A DNA stretch of 50,694 nt from assembly GCF_000340375.1 (NCBI RefSeq), contig NZ_KB446648.1:1-50694 (forward strand), read 5' to 3'. Shown here piece by piece: positions 34,325 to 43,178 of this stretch. The notes under the pieces were generated by a model. It had not been told where the DNA came from. It searched no databases and saw nothing but the letters and a program-made list of their open reading frames with translations. The DNA is from Eggerthia catenaformis OT 569 = DSM 20559. Lineage in GTDB: Bacteria > Bacillota_I > Bacilli_A > Erysipelotrichales > Coprobacillaceae. The position numbers were made by a program, and so were the translations under genes. The stretch's first letter is position 1. Each line of letters starts with the position of its first letter.

Positions 34325-34363
34325 GCGGACGCAGCGGCCACAAATACATGGCTGCCGCGTCCG
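34325..34363. terminator. Bidirectional terminator between convergent operons
   Basis: GCGGACGC-GCGGCCA pairs with TGGCTGC-CGCGTCCG (one bulge), with an A-run before and TTTTT after. It separates the plus-strand relaxase unit from the minus-strand transfer operon. The bases from 34364 to 34488 hold no gene that I can support. Confidence 0.85.
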
Positions 34364-34488
34364 TTTTTCTCTTGAAATTGTTCCTTGCGTTACGCAGTTA
34401 AACCCTATTTTTAAGGATTTGAGGTTAAATCCCTGCCATAAGCTGAAATGCTTCTAAAAAGTAAGGTTATACAAGGCATTTGCACCCT

Positions 34489-34854
34489 CTATTTCGTAAC
34501 AAGGCTTCGCTTTTTTCTCATACGCTCTGCCGCTTGCTTTCTTGTGATTTTCTTTCTGCAATCAGGGCAATATTTCGCATTGTTGGATTTTGACGCGAAT
34601 GGCGCTCCGCATACGGTGCAGCGGCGTTTTTCCTCCGGTGCGTAAAGCTCTGCAAAAAGCTCTCTGTCAAGAGGAAGCACGGCATCGGAAAACCACCTGC
34701 AAAGAAGCGAACAGGATATAAGCTGCAGGCAAGGGCAGGCTTCTCCATCATCAAGTAAAATGCAGTTTCCGTTATCAAAGTTACAGCATTCTTTTTTTAC
34801 AAGGCGATTGACACGCTTTACCTGCTTCGATGAAAGCGGTTTTGATTTTCTCAT
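34489..34854 (-). CDS. Cysteine-rich VLP-domain protein
   Basis: A 121-residue protein with two Cys clusters (KECCNFDNGNC / CPCLQLISC and CTVCGAPF / YCPDCRKK) around the VLP motif AVLPLDRELFAELY, as in the Cys-rich VLP family of conjugative transposons. Probably zinc-binding, possibly nucleic-acid-binding; role unproven. The ATG overlaps the stop of the upstream gene by 4 bases. Confidence 0.82.
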   Translation of the reverse strand: MRKSKPLSSKQVKRVNRLVKKECCNFDNGNCILLDDGEACPCLQLISCSLLCRWFSDAVLPLDRELFAELYAPEEKRRCTVCGAPFASKSNNAKYCPDCRKKITRKQAAERMRKKRSLVTK

Positions 34855-35057
34855 ATTTCATCGGCGGAATCAATGGAAAGCGCGGCAAATTCCTGATCGG
34901 ACAGGCTGTTTACCTTTTTGACCGTGCGCTTTGCAAGCTCCCGCATATCAGGATCCATAAAGGAAAGTGCAAATGCAATCTTCTCCGTTACTTCCTCCTT
35001 GGTTTCGCCTCTGTAAATGCTTAACAAATTCATTTCTTCAACTGTAAAAGGATTCAT
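34851..35057 (-). CDS. Transposon-transfer assisting protein (TTRAP family)
   Basis: A 68-residue helical protein starting MNPFTVEEMNLLSIYRG, with the family-like block TKEEVTEKIAFALSFMDPDMRELA. I chose ATG 35057, preceded by GGAGG 6-7 bases upstream inside the end of the ArdC-like gene. An in-frame ATG at 35075 would place the Shine-Dalgarno inside the gene. The family occurs only on ICEs; function not established. Confidence 0.82.
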   Translation of the reverse strand: MNPFTVEEMNLLSIYRGETKEEVTEKIAFALSFMDPDMRELAKRTVKKVNSLSDQEFAALSIDSADEI

Positions 35058-35058
35058 G

Positions 35059-37938
35059 CTATACCTCCAATTCATGATTTTTTATTTTCGTGTTATGTTT
35101 TTTCTGTTCAGACTGTTTCTTTGCTTCCTTTAGCTGCTCCCTGATAGACGGCTTTTTCTCCGGTTCAGAAGTGTTGCGATTTTCCACCTTAACCGCCTTT
35201 GCAAGCTCGGTAAGGGAAATAGCTTCTCCCGCCTTTATCTTTTGTTCAAGCTCACTTACGGTAGGCGCATTCGGAGTATTGTTGATAATCCCGTCAAAAT
35301 TATTGTCGTTTTGCTCTACTATATCCTCCACATGCTTTAAGTAATTTTGCGGTTTCAGAAATTCCGTTGCATCCTTGTAACCGAAACGGTCAACATAGTG
35401 GGCGCTGTCCTTTCCGTCCTTATGAAGCACGACCACATCGGAAACGGAAAGGCTATGTCCGTAAAAATCCTTTGGATGATCAATATTAAAGCGGGTGTAA
35501 ATATCTTCAAGAGAAAGTCCTTTTGTAAGCTCTGCCTCATAAACCTTGACATAATGATCCGGATTAAGTGTCTGCCCCGATTCTTTTAAGCGGTCGTAGG
35601 ATTCAAATTGAAGCTCTCTTGTATTTTCTCCTCTCTTTAGCTGATAGATCTGAAAGGTATCTTTTTCAGCAACTTCCTCCTGTGCCTTATAGATATATTC
35701 CGGCTGTGCTTCTTTTCTTTCTTCCTTTCTGAAATTTCTTTGAAGCTCTATTACGCGTTCTCCCGAAAGGGGCTTTATGCTGCTGACAGCATCCGCCGCA
35801 TAGATTGCATTGGAATTAAGCTGTCTTTGCCACGCAGAAGCTTTCGGCGACCAGCGAAAACCGTTTGCCTTTAATTCATCTCTGATTTTGCCGTCCGGTT
35901 TATCGTCAAAGAAAAGCTGCAGGCGGTTATCCTTTACATTGATTTCGGCTTTTCCTCCTGCAAACTCCCAGCCTGTGTAAAGCTCTTCCTTATTTACGGA
36001 AAGGCTTTGAATACGGTCTTTAATTCTTCTGATTTCCGCATTGTTATTGGAAAGTGCCCAAGTCGGATAGGGCTTATCCTGAACGCCTCTGATTTCCATT
36101 CTTGCCTTTAGCTTTTGGGTAGCTTCGCTGTCAAGGTCCGGACAGCTCTCAAGGGTTTTATGCTTTCGGTAATAGGCGTTGACCGCCTTCATGGTTTCCT
36201 GCGCCTTTGTCAGCTTTTCAAGCTTTGCATTTAATTTCTTTACAGCATCCGGATCGTCTGCACTGATTCCGCCCATTCCGGTGCTTCTGATTTTTTCAAG
36301 AAGTCCCTGAATGTCTTTCCATTCTTTGTAGTTCTTATCACGGGCAGCGTTTTGCTTTTCCTTTTTTCGCACAGGGAAATTAGAGCCTCCCGCAATCAGT
36401 ACAGAGGGAACGCGGGCATCAATCGCAAATCCGCTATTCATATTTTCGGCAAGCTTTCTTGAATAGGTATCAAGCAGGGCGTCGATTTTACCGTGAAAGG
36501 ACGGATCAACTCTCTTTTTCTGATTTTCGGCAATTTCCGCCGCCTGATCCACAAGGCTTTTGTATTCAAGGGTTGCACTTCCCGCCGTGTAGTCGGAAAA
36601 GCTGTTCATTTCCTTTGCCCTTTTTGCTGCGGCTTCATTGATTGGGTAGTACCTTACCTGTATTTCAGATTCCTTTTCCTGTGAAGCTTCTTCCTGCATT
36701 TTCTCAAAATCATCTATGGAAAGTTCCGTTAAGCCTTGCCCTGAAAGCTCGTGCATTTTTAGGATTTCATCACGGGCTTTTTCAATAGAGATTTCCGGAT
36801 TATCAAGCTGCCCACCGTCAAGGTCTGTAAAGTCCGGTTGATACAGAGTATAGTCATAGCCTGTTTCGCAGGTTTGAATATAAAGATAGTTTCCGTTTTC
36901 AAGCAGGTAAGCTGTTTCCTGTTTTTCTTCCTGCAAAGGCAATTCTGTTTCTTTTTCTGAAAGCTCATTTTCTCTTGCCCTTTGAAGCTCCTTAAAATGC
37001 CCGTCTATGCTGTCGATCAGCTCCGATGCGGCAAGACGGATGGTTTCAAGGGAGCCCTTTAACTCGGACAGTTCTTTTCCGCTGCTCCAGCCTGCAACAT
37101 ACCCGAAAGAATAATCGGAAGTATCAAGCCCGTAGTGCTGGCATACGGTATAGGCGATGCTTTCTGCTTCAACCTCACGGGTACGCTGGTTCGGGCGATT
37201 TTCCTTTTCCTCTTTCGGTGCATTTAAGTCAATGTCGTGCAGCTTTGCGTGGGCGATTTCGTGAATGGCGGTCTTTAAGGTTTGCAGCTCGCTCATGTTA
37301 TCGTCAATCGCAATTCTTTTTTCCGCAAGGTGATAGTAGCCGTGAGCGCTTCCCTCGATATGTTCAAGAGCAATCGGAACGGGAGAAGCCTTTTTCAGTG
37401 CTGTAAAAAAATCCTCATACTGCGACACATCGCCTGTCAGCTCATCTACTCCGATAGAGGGTAGCTCTTTTCCCTCCGTCTGTGATACATCAAACACCGA
37501 TACCACCTTGTAGGCAGGGATGGTGATTTCCTTTTCTTCGATAATTGCATTTCCGTCCGCTCCGACAAGTGGCATATTGGTTTTCGGATCAAGCTTCTCC
37601 ATTTCCTGCTTTACCTTAAAGGGTGCAGGAGCGATAATGCGGATTCCTTTTTCTCCCTTTTTGACCGTTCTTCCGTGCGTATTTTTCCACGCGCTAAAGC
37701 CTGCAATCAGGGAAGCGTCGGGCTTTTGCAGGGCAATCAGCATCGTATTGTTAAAGCTGTAATGATGAAATTTTGACATGACGCGAAGATATTCCTTGTA
37801 CCTTTCGCTTTCAAAAACTTCTAATATTCCCTGCTCCAAACGATCCGTGATTTCTTTTAATCTGTCCTTTTGATTTTCAGAGGTCAGGACAATGGGCGTA
37901 ACTTCTTTTATTTCTTCCGTTTGTTCCATATATGGCAT
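35059..37938 (-). CDS. ArdC-like antirestriction protein with metalloprotease and YodL domains
   Basis: A 959-residue multidomain protein. Residues ~20-130 are an ArdC N-terminal ssDNA-binding domain (YSFNNTMLIALQKPDASL, GFSAWKN). Residues ~135-300 carry a zinc metalloprotease-like domain with HEIAH (~225-229). The middle is coiled and contains a block ending NGFRWSPKASAWQRQL (~700). A YodL domain follows (FQIYQLKRGENTRELQFES, ~790-890), then a DUF4316-like tail (NNTPNAPTVSELEQKIKAGE; KPSIREQLKEAKKQ). ArdC-type proteins protect incoming DNA from restriction. AAAGGAG lies 8 bases before ATG 37938, immediately downstream of oriT-like copy B. Confidence 0.88.
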   Translation of the reverse strand: MPYMEQTEEIKEVTPIVLTSENQKDRLKEITDRLEQGILEVFESERYKEYLRVMSKFHHYSFNNTMLIALQKPDASLIAGFSAWKNTHGRTVKKGEKGIRIIAPAPFKVKQEMEKLDPKTNMPLVGADGNAIIEEKEITIPAYKVVSVFDVSQTEGKELPSIGVDELTGDVSQYEDFFTALKKASPVPIALEHIEGSAHGYYHLAEKRIAIDDNMSELQTLKTAIHEIAHAKLHDIDLNAPKEEKENRPNQRTREVEAESIAYTVCQHYGLDTSDYSFGYVAGWSSGKELSELKGSLETIRLAASELIDSIDGHFKELQRARENELSEKETELPLQEEKQETAYLLENGNYLYIQTCETGYDYTLYQPDFTDLDGGQLDNPEISIEKARDEILKMHELSGQGLTELSIDDFEKMQEEASQEKESEIQVRYYPINEAAAKRAKEMNSFSDYTAGSATLEYKSLVDQAAEIAENQKKRVDPSFHGKIDALLDTYSRKLAENMNSGFAIDARVPSVLIAGGSNFPVRKKEKQNAARDKNYKEWKDIQGLLEKIRSTGMGGISADDPDAVKKLNAKLEKLTKAQETMKAVNAYYRKHKTLESCPDLDSEATQKLKARMEIRGVQDKPYPTWALSNNNAEIRRIKDRIQSLSVNKEELYTGWEFAGGKAEINVKDNRLQLFFDDKPDGKIRDELKANGFRWSPKASAWQRQLNSNAIYAADAVSSIKPLSGERVIELQRNFRKEERKEAQPEYIYKAQEEVAEKDTFQIYQLKRGENTRELQFESYDRLKESGQTLNPDHYVKVYEAELTKGLSLEDIYTRFNIDHPKDFYGHSLSVSDVVVLHKDGKDSAHYVDRFGYKDATEFLKPQNYLKHVEDIVEQNDNNFDGIINNTPNAPTVSELEQKIKAGEAISLTELAKAVKVENRNTSEPEKKPSIREQLKEAKKQSEQKKHNTKIKNHELEV

Positions 37939-37959
37939 AAATTTTTCTCCTTTCGATTT

Positions 37960-38060
37960 CTAAGGGTCTGGGACTATCCCGGAAAATATAAATCTCCGCT
38001 GCCGCAACTGCGGAAAACGGAGATTTTTCACGGAAAGGGTACCCCTTTCCTATGCTTGCT
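37960..38060 (-). other. Second oriT-like region of element 2 (copy B, inverted)
   Basis: Read on the minus strand: AGCAAGCATAGGAAAGGGGT, ACCCTTTCCGTG, the stem AATCTCCG...CGGAGATT, then GGGATAGTCCC and AGACCCTT. The first ~60 bases are nearly identical to copy A at 32095, in the opposite orientation. It lies between topB and the ArdC-like gene, and the topB stop codon falls in its first block. The GCTTGCT block present in A is missing here. Confidence 0.6.
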
Positions 38061-40140
38061 ATTCTTCTTCTTTCTTCCTCTCTATCTCAATACGGTAGTT
38101 CACATACTTATCTTTGGTATCTGAAAGAACCACATTACCGTCATAGGTTTTACCTGTTTTGTGAGAGTAGATATTCTTTACCTTTACTGTTTTATCTTTG
38201 AGTAGTGCAACTGCTATCTTTGGTGTAAAAGTGATCTTCCTATCCTCAAAGAAGCGGTCATTCTTCCACATGGAAAAGTTGCAATCTCTGTTACTGCAAT
38301 AATAGTTTTTCTTTCCCTCATAAACGGGATTTTGACAGCGCGGGCATAAGCCGATTACGGTTTTTTCCTGCTTGAAAAGTTTTGCTTTTACTTTTTCAGC
38401 GTCCGCATTTTTTATAAGCTCTTTTGTAAGTGCTTCAATCTTTTTCATAAAGCTGTCCGCATCCGCTTCTCCTTTTGCAATCCTTGAAAGCTCGTTTTCC
38501 CACTCGGCTGTAAGAAGCGGAGAGGTAAGCGTTTCGGGAAGCACGGAGATAAGGTTTATTCCATCTTTGGTCGGGATAAGCTGCTTTCCCTTTCTCGTAA
38601 CAAAGCCTGCCTTTATGATTTTTTCGATGATACTTGCACGGGTGGCGGGAGTACCTAAGCCTTTACGCTCCGCATCCTCTGTGGTTTCCTTGTTTCCTGC
38701 GCGCTCCATGGAAGATAGAAGCGTACTTTCCGTGTATGCCTTTGGGGGAAGTGTGTCATGCTCCGTAATCTTTACAGGAAAGCTTTCAAAGCTTTCTCCC
38801 TCACAAAATGCCGGAAGCTCTTTTTCATCTTCTTTATTCTGCTTTTCTTTCAGGCTCATAAGAAAGAGGTCTTCAATTTCTTTCCAGCCGGAAGATAAAA
38901 CCGTTTTTCCTTTTGCCGTAAAGGTATAATCTTCGCAGCTAAATGTAGCCGTCGCCGTTTCATAAATATGGGAAGAAGCACAAGCCATAAGAAGCCTTGC
39001 ACCTGCAAGAAAGAGAATGTTTCGCTCACTTTCAGGAAGCATGGAAAGTTCCGTTTTTCCAAGCTCCATTGTAGGAATCACGGCATGATGATCCGACACC
39101 TTCTTGCTGTTAAGAAGTCCTGTAATTTCCGGAATAAGTTTTACGCCCTGTATAAAGGAAAACTTTGATAAAAGAGTACGGATAACCGCCTCCGCCGTCT
39201 CTTTCATATCGTCTGTCAGATAATTGCTGTCCGTTCTCGGATAGGTTAGAAGCTTCTTTTCATAAAGGCTTTGTGCAAGGTCAAGGGTCTGCTTTGCGGT
39301 GTAACCGAAAATGCGGTTTGCTTCCTTTTGAAGTGCGGTAAGATCAAAGAGCTTCGGCGGCAGTGCTTCCTTTTTTTCAGAGGTAAGAGAAGTGCAGACT
39401 GCCGTTTTTCCTTTGCAAGTCTTTGCTATTTTTTCTGCCGCTTCCTTATCTGAAAATTTTTCGCTGACGGCTTCCGCATCTCCTAAAGCAAGGCGGACAT
39501 GGTAATACTTTTCTTTCTTGAAACTCATAATCGCCTCGCTTCGATCCACCAGCATTTTTAGGGTCGGGCTCTGCACGCGTCCCACATTTAGAGTATGGCT
39601 ATATAAAAGGGAAAAGAGGCGGGTTGCGTTGATTCCGACAAGCCAGTCCGCCTTTGCTCTGCAAAGAGCCGATCTGTAAAGGCTGTCATAGTCCGCTCCG
39701 TCTTTTAAGCTTTCAAAACCTTTTCGGATCGCACTTTCTTCCATTGAAGAAATCCAAAGTCTTTTTACCGGCTTTTTGCAGCCTGCTTTTTCCATAACAA
39801 AGCGGAAAATGAGTTCTCCTTCTCGTCCGGCGTCGCAGGCGTTTATCACCTCGGTAACATCGCTCTTAAAAAGAAGTGCCTTTAATACTGAAAACTGCTT
39901 TTCCTTATCCTTTGAGATAGTAAGCTGCCATGTTTCAGGCAGGATGGGTAAGGCTTCAAGGTTCCACTTTTCATAGCACTTTCCGTAACAGGACGGCTCG
40001 GAAAGCTCTGCAAGGTGTCCGATGCACCAAGACACAAGAAAGTCCTCGCTTTCCATATATCCGTCTTTTTTCGTTTCGATTCCAAGTGCGGACGCAATCG
40101 CTATTCCGACACTCGGTTTTTCACATATAATAAGTTTCAT
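38059..40140 (-). CDS. topB: DNA topoisomerase III
   Basis: A 693-residue type IA topoisomerase. The N-terminal Toprim domain has LIICEKPSVG and the acidic motif DAGREGE (~104). The active-site Tyr is in TYPRTDS (~300). A C-terminal zinc finger (LCPRCQNP / YYCSNRDCNFSMW) and a short extension complete it. Conjugative plasmids and Tn1549-like elements carry such TopB genes to resolve transferred DNA. It is a mid-operon gene, 12 bp after the small Cys protein. Confidence 0.93.
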   Translation of the reverse strand: MKLIICEKPSVGIAIASALGIETKKDGYMESEDFLVSWCIGHLAELSEPSCYGKCYEKWNLEALPILPETWQLTISKDKEKQFSVLKALLFKSDVTEVINACDAGREGELIFRFVMEKAGCKKPVKRLWISSMEESAIRKGFESLKDGADYDSLYRSALCRAKADWLVGINATRLFSLLYSHTLNVGRVQSPTLKMLVDRSEAIMSFKKEKYYHVRLALGDAEAVSEKFSDKEAAEKIAKTCKGKTAVCTSLTSEKKEALPPKLFDLTALQKEANRIFGYTAKQTLDLAQSLYEKKLLTYPRTDSNYLTDDMKETAEAVIRTLLSKFSFIQGVKLIPEITGLLNSKKVSDHHAVIPTMELGKTELSMLPESERNILFLAGARLLMACASSHIYETATATFSCEDYTFTAKGKTVLSSGWKEIEDLFLMSLKEKQNKEDEKELPAFCEGESFESFPVKITEHDTLPPKAYTESTLLSSMERAGNKETTEDAERKGLGTPATRASIIEKIIKAGFVTRKGKQLIPTKDGINLISVLPETLTSPLLTAEWENELSRIAKGEADADSFMKKIEALTKELIKNADAEKVKAKLFKQEKTVIGLCPRCQNPVYEGKKNYYCSNRDCNFSMWKNDRFFEDRKITFTPKIAVALLKDKTVKVKNIYSHKTGKTYDGNVVLSDTKDKYVNYRIEIERKKEEE

Positions 40141-40152
40141 ATCTGATCCTTT

Positions 40153-40338
40153 CTAAAGCTCCGGTTCGCTTTTTTCTTTTATTTTCCTGATACAGTACCC
40201 GATGCATGGGGACGTTCCCCTGTAAGGGCAGCCCTCACATTTTGAGAAAAAGGAAGCAGGCAGCTCTTTTTCGGGCCGCCCACATTTCGGTTTTTCTGTC
40301 ATAAGTCGTTCATAGATACTGTCTGTAAACCATGTCAT
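40153..40338 (-). CDS. Small Cys-rich hypothetical protein
   Basis: A 61-residue protein with a compact cluster CEGCPYRGTSPCIGYC that could bind zinc or an iron-sulfur group. The start overlaps the end of the DUF4366 gene by 4 bases, and topB follows 12 bp later, so it is coupled within the transfer operon. I do not recognise a family. Confidence 0.6.
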   Translation of the reverse strand: MTWFTDSIYERLMTEKPKCGRPEKELPASFFSKCEGCPYRGTSPCIGYCIRKIKEKSEPEL

Positions 40339-41003
40339 ACTGTTTCATCCGGCTCTGCTTCTTCTAAAGCTTCCTCGCCGTCCTCGTTATCTTCATCCGT
40401 GAAATCGTCCTCATAGTCCTCAAAATCAAATTCGTCAAGCTCTGTTGTACCCTTTACATTCTGCTTCGGCTTTAGAATCTTGAAATAATAGAAAGCACCG
40501 CCTGCAAGTCCAAGAATGAGAATAAGAGATAACACAATCATTCCGGCAGGGTTCTTTTTTTCCGGTTTTTCTTCCGGCTTTTCTTTTTCCGTCTCCGGCT
40601 CTTTCTTCTCCTCCTGCTTTGGAAGCTCCGGCTTTGCACTCAGGCTGTCCTTTTCATCAATAATGGAAAGCAGGTCTTTTTCATCCACCTGATTTAAGAA
40701 ATGAACCGTGTTTTCTCCCTGCGCCGCATGGTCGATTACGATATAGAAGTAATTTCCTCCCTTGCTTTTTACAATGATAAATTCCTTGTCCTTTGTGGCA
40801 TCTCCCTTGACATTATCCACAAGGCTCATGTTGCCGTCCGGGGTAAGGGGCGTTTTTTCTTCTTTCTTTTCCTCTGTTTTTACATTGCTGTCATTGGTAG
40901 CTTCACCGCCGCCGTTTGCATAAGCGGGAATAGAAAAGCCGCCCATAATGATCAGGGCGGCAAAGAGAGCTGTCGTTATTCTCATCAAAATTTTATTCTT
41001 CAT
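40335..41003 (-). CDS. DUF4366 membrane-anchored transfer protein
   Basis: A 222-residue protein with a signal peptide (residues 1-29, ending AYANG), an extracellular domain (~65-125, KGGNYFYIVID, TVHFLNQVDEKDL), a Glu/Lys/Pro-rich linker, one membrane helix (~152-172, IVLSLILILGLAGG) and a very acidic cytoplasmic tail. This layout matches the DUF4366 family of Tn1549-type conjugation modules. Probably part of the cell-envelope transfer apparatus (inference). Confidence 0.85.
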   Translation of the reverse strand: MKNKILMRITTALFAALIIMGGFSIPAYANGGGEATNDSNVKTEEKKEEKTPLTPDGNMSLVDNVKGDATKDKEFIIVKSKGGNYFYIVIDHAAQGENTVHFLNQVDEKDLLSIIDEKDSLSAKPELPKQEEKKEPETEKEKPEEKPEKKNPAGMIVLSLILILGLAGGAFYYFKILKPKQNVKGTTELDEFDFEDYEDDFTDEDNEDGEEALEEAEPDETV

Positions 41004-41244
41004 TTTCTATATCCTCCATAAACTCATTTTCATCTGCTGGTGCATCAGGGATCACGCCCTTTGCCAAAAATACGGAAAGCTCGGCAGGGGTCATGTGAAG
41101 CGACCTTACCATCTGCACGATTTCAAGGTTTTCCGCCTCCGTTTTCTGCATTTCAAGCTCTTTTAGCTTGCCTTGCTGCTCCGTGATTTTCTCACGGATC
41201 TTTTGAATTTCCTTTTCGATTTTCAGGACTTTCTTGTTTGTCAT
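40993..41244 (-). CDS. DUF4315 family protein
   Basis: An 83-residue, mostly coiled-coil protein (KIEKEIQKIREKITEQQGK) with the C-terminal motif HMTPAELSVFLAKG. It is a small partner usually encoded before DUF4366, as here, with an 11-base overlap. Function unknown. Confidence 0.85.
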   Translation of the reverse strand: MTNKKVLKIEKEIQKIREKITEQQGKLKELEMQKTEAENLEIVQMVRSLHMTPAELSVFLAKGVIPDAPADENEFMEDIENEE

Positions 41245-41270
41245 AAATGTTTTTCTCCTTTCATTTTTGC

Positions 41271-43178
41271 TTAATCCCAGTTCATAAGACCGTAGCCTTT
41301 GATATAGCCGGAATTTAAGTCATAGCTCTTTATTTTGCAGGCATCACCCGAATTTCCCTCAACGGTATAAACTCGGCTTCCGTCCGTTCCGATAACAATT
41401 CCCACATGATCCGCGCCACCGTCGCCGTCCCAGTCAAAGAAAATGGCATCGCCCGGTGCGATATTTTTATAACCTCGGTTTCCCCATTGACCATGAGAGG
41501 TAAACCAAGGGACTCCCTGCGACTGACAGCCTGCAAAACGCGGTTCGCTTTTTCCTGCCTTGTTGTAGCACCAAGATACAAAGCAGGCGCACCATTCCAC
41601 ACGTCCGTTAAAGCCGTACCAGCTCCAATAAGGATAGCCGCCTACATTTCCGACCTGCTTTTTTGCAAGATTTACAAGCTCCGGATTTCCGGGGCGGGTG
41701 CCGTTTACAAAATGAACGCCGCTTAAATCCTCCGATGCGCTTCCATCAGGGGAGCCTCCGCCGAATACAAGAGGTTTGTTTCCGCTGGTTTCAAGATAGA
41801 CGCGGTACATTTTAAGCTGTTCTTCATTTAGGATTTCTCTTGCAATATCTGAAAGCGGCGTTGTTTTCAGTCTTACGTGAAGAATGTAATAGTTGTACGG
41901 GATTTCTTCCTCCGTGGTTTCTCCAGTGTCCGGATCGGTATGGGTTTCTGTTTTGTAGCGCACCTCGATTTCTTCTTTTAATGTCAAAGAATACTGCTTT
42001 GTGAAAATCTTCTGTAAGTCCGCTTGCACTTTGGAAAGGGTATAGCTTTGATGTTTTGCCGTAAGGATGGAAGCAAGCTCATGGGGGTTGTGCCCGATGC
42101 CGTCAAGCTCGTATTTATACTCGTCATAGCCGGGATAATCCTTTTCTACACTATCTATTTTCCCCTGAAGTTCATTTTCCATAGCGGCATAGGCATTTTC
42201 CACCGCCACAAGATCGCTGTCCTCGGATGTATAGCTTGTGCCTAAAATTCCGTTAAAGCCTCCCGATAAAAGAGAGGAACAGGAAGATAAGCCGGTAAAA
42301 ATCAGAACGAATATGAGAAGCAGAGCTATCAAAATTGCAACTCCCCGTCTATGCCTTATAACAAATGAGCCTGCCTGTTTTGTCTTTTCCGCGGATTTCC
42401 TTGCCGCCTTTGCCGCGTCCTTACCTTTCTTGCGAAGCTCCGCCGCATACTTCTTCTTTATCTTCCTTTTCTGCCACATACGGCTAACGGGGTTTGCAGA
42501 TGACAGATTCGGGTTTTCATACATGGCTTTCTTATAGAAATACCTTGCATTTGCCTTTTCAGCGGCTTTTTCCGCTTTTCTTGCCTTGCGGTAGGGCTTT
42601 AGCTTTTGATTTCTGTAATTTTCTCTTGCCTTTCTTACGCTGAATCTTCCAAGTGTTTCTGCGGCTTTTTCGTTTTTGTGGGCTGCTTCAATGCCTGCAT
42701 TGTCATGCTCCGTTTCATGGATTTTCTTATGCACAAAGGCGCCGGCTTCATCAAGGGCAGGAGAAAGAGGGTTTCTGCCTTTTCCTTTTCCGATAGGCTT
42801 TTCCTTTTCTTCAAAGTGAAGCCTTGATTTTCCTTTGCCTGATCTTTCATCAAATTCACGGTCAAAGGAAAGAGCCTTTTTCTTTGGGATTTTATCCATT
42901 GCCTTATCAAGACGATCCGCCGCCTGATCGGATTTTTTAATATATCTTTGAAGCTCCGGAACGGCTCTTTCTTCCTCGGTAAAGGTAAGCCTTGAGGATT
43001 TTCTTTTCGGGATTTTTTCCGAAGTAACATCCTCATTTATCACATTATCCGGCTGTGGATTCTCTTTTGCTTTCGCTGATATGTTTTCCGTTTCTCCGGT
43101 TGTCATGTTTTCTCTTAAAAGTCCGTCCCGGCTCATTTTTTGCCTGAATTTATCGCGGGGTTTTAGAGGTTCTTTCAA
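41271..43178 (-). CDS. CHAP-domain cell-wall hydrolase of the transfer apparatus
   Basis: A 635-residue protein. A long basic, low-complexity cytoplasmic part (1 to ~275) is followed by one membrane helix (GVAILIALLLIFVLIFTG), an extracellular helical domain and a C-terminal CHAP amidase domain (~490-635) with Cys in VEWCACFVSWCYN and His in GGADHVGIVIG. It would open the wall for the mating channel, like VirB1-type proteins. I prefer TTG 43178, which overlaps the Dcm stop (TTGA) and has GGAAGGTGG upstream; an in-frame TTG at 43211 lacks a good site. Confidence 0.85.
   Translation of the reverse strand: MKEPLKPRDKFRQKMSRDGLLRENMTTGETENISAKAKENPQPDNVINEDVTSEKIPKRKSSRLTFTEEERAVPELQRYIKKSDQAADRLDKAMDKIPKKKALSFDREFDERSGKGKSRLHFEEKEKPIGKGKGRNPLSPALDEAGAFVHKKIHETEHDNAGIEAAHKNEKAAETLGRFSVRKARENYRNQKLKPYRKARKAEKAAEKANARYFYKKAMYENPNLSSANPVSRMWQKRKIKKKYAAELRKKGKDAAKAARKSAEKTKQAGSFVIRHRRGVAILIALLLIFVLIFTGLSSCSSLLSGGFNGILGTSYTSEDSDLVAVENAYAAMENELQGKIDSVEKDYPGYDEYKYELDGIGHNPHELASILTAKHQSYTLSKVQADLQKIFTKQYSLTLKEEIEVRYKTETHTDPDTGETTEEEIPYNYYILHVRLKTTPLSDIAREILNEEQLKMYRVYLETSGNKPLVFGGGSPDGSASEDLSGVHFVNGTRPGNPELVNLAKKQVGNVGGYPYWSWYGFNGRVEWCACFVSWCYNKAGKSEPRFAGCQSQGVPWFTSHGQWGNRGYKNIAPGDAIFFDWDGDGGADHVGIVIGTDGSRVYTVEGNSGDACKIKSYDLNSGYIKGYGLMNWD

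Noticed and set aside
37026-37406. 126-codon plus-strand frame
   Set aside because: Opposite the ArdC-like gene, Arg/Ser-rich and without a ribosome binding site.
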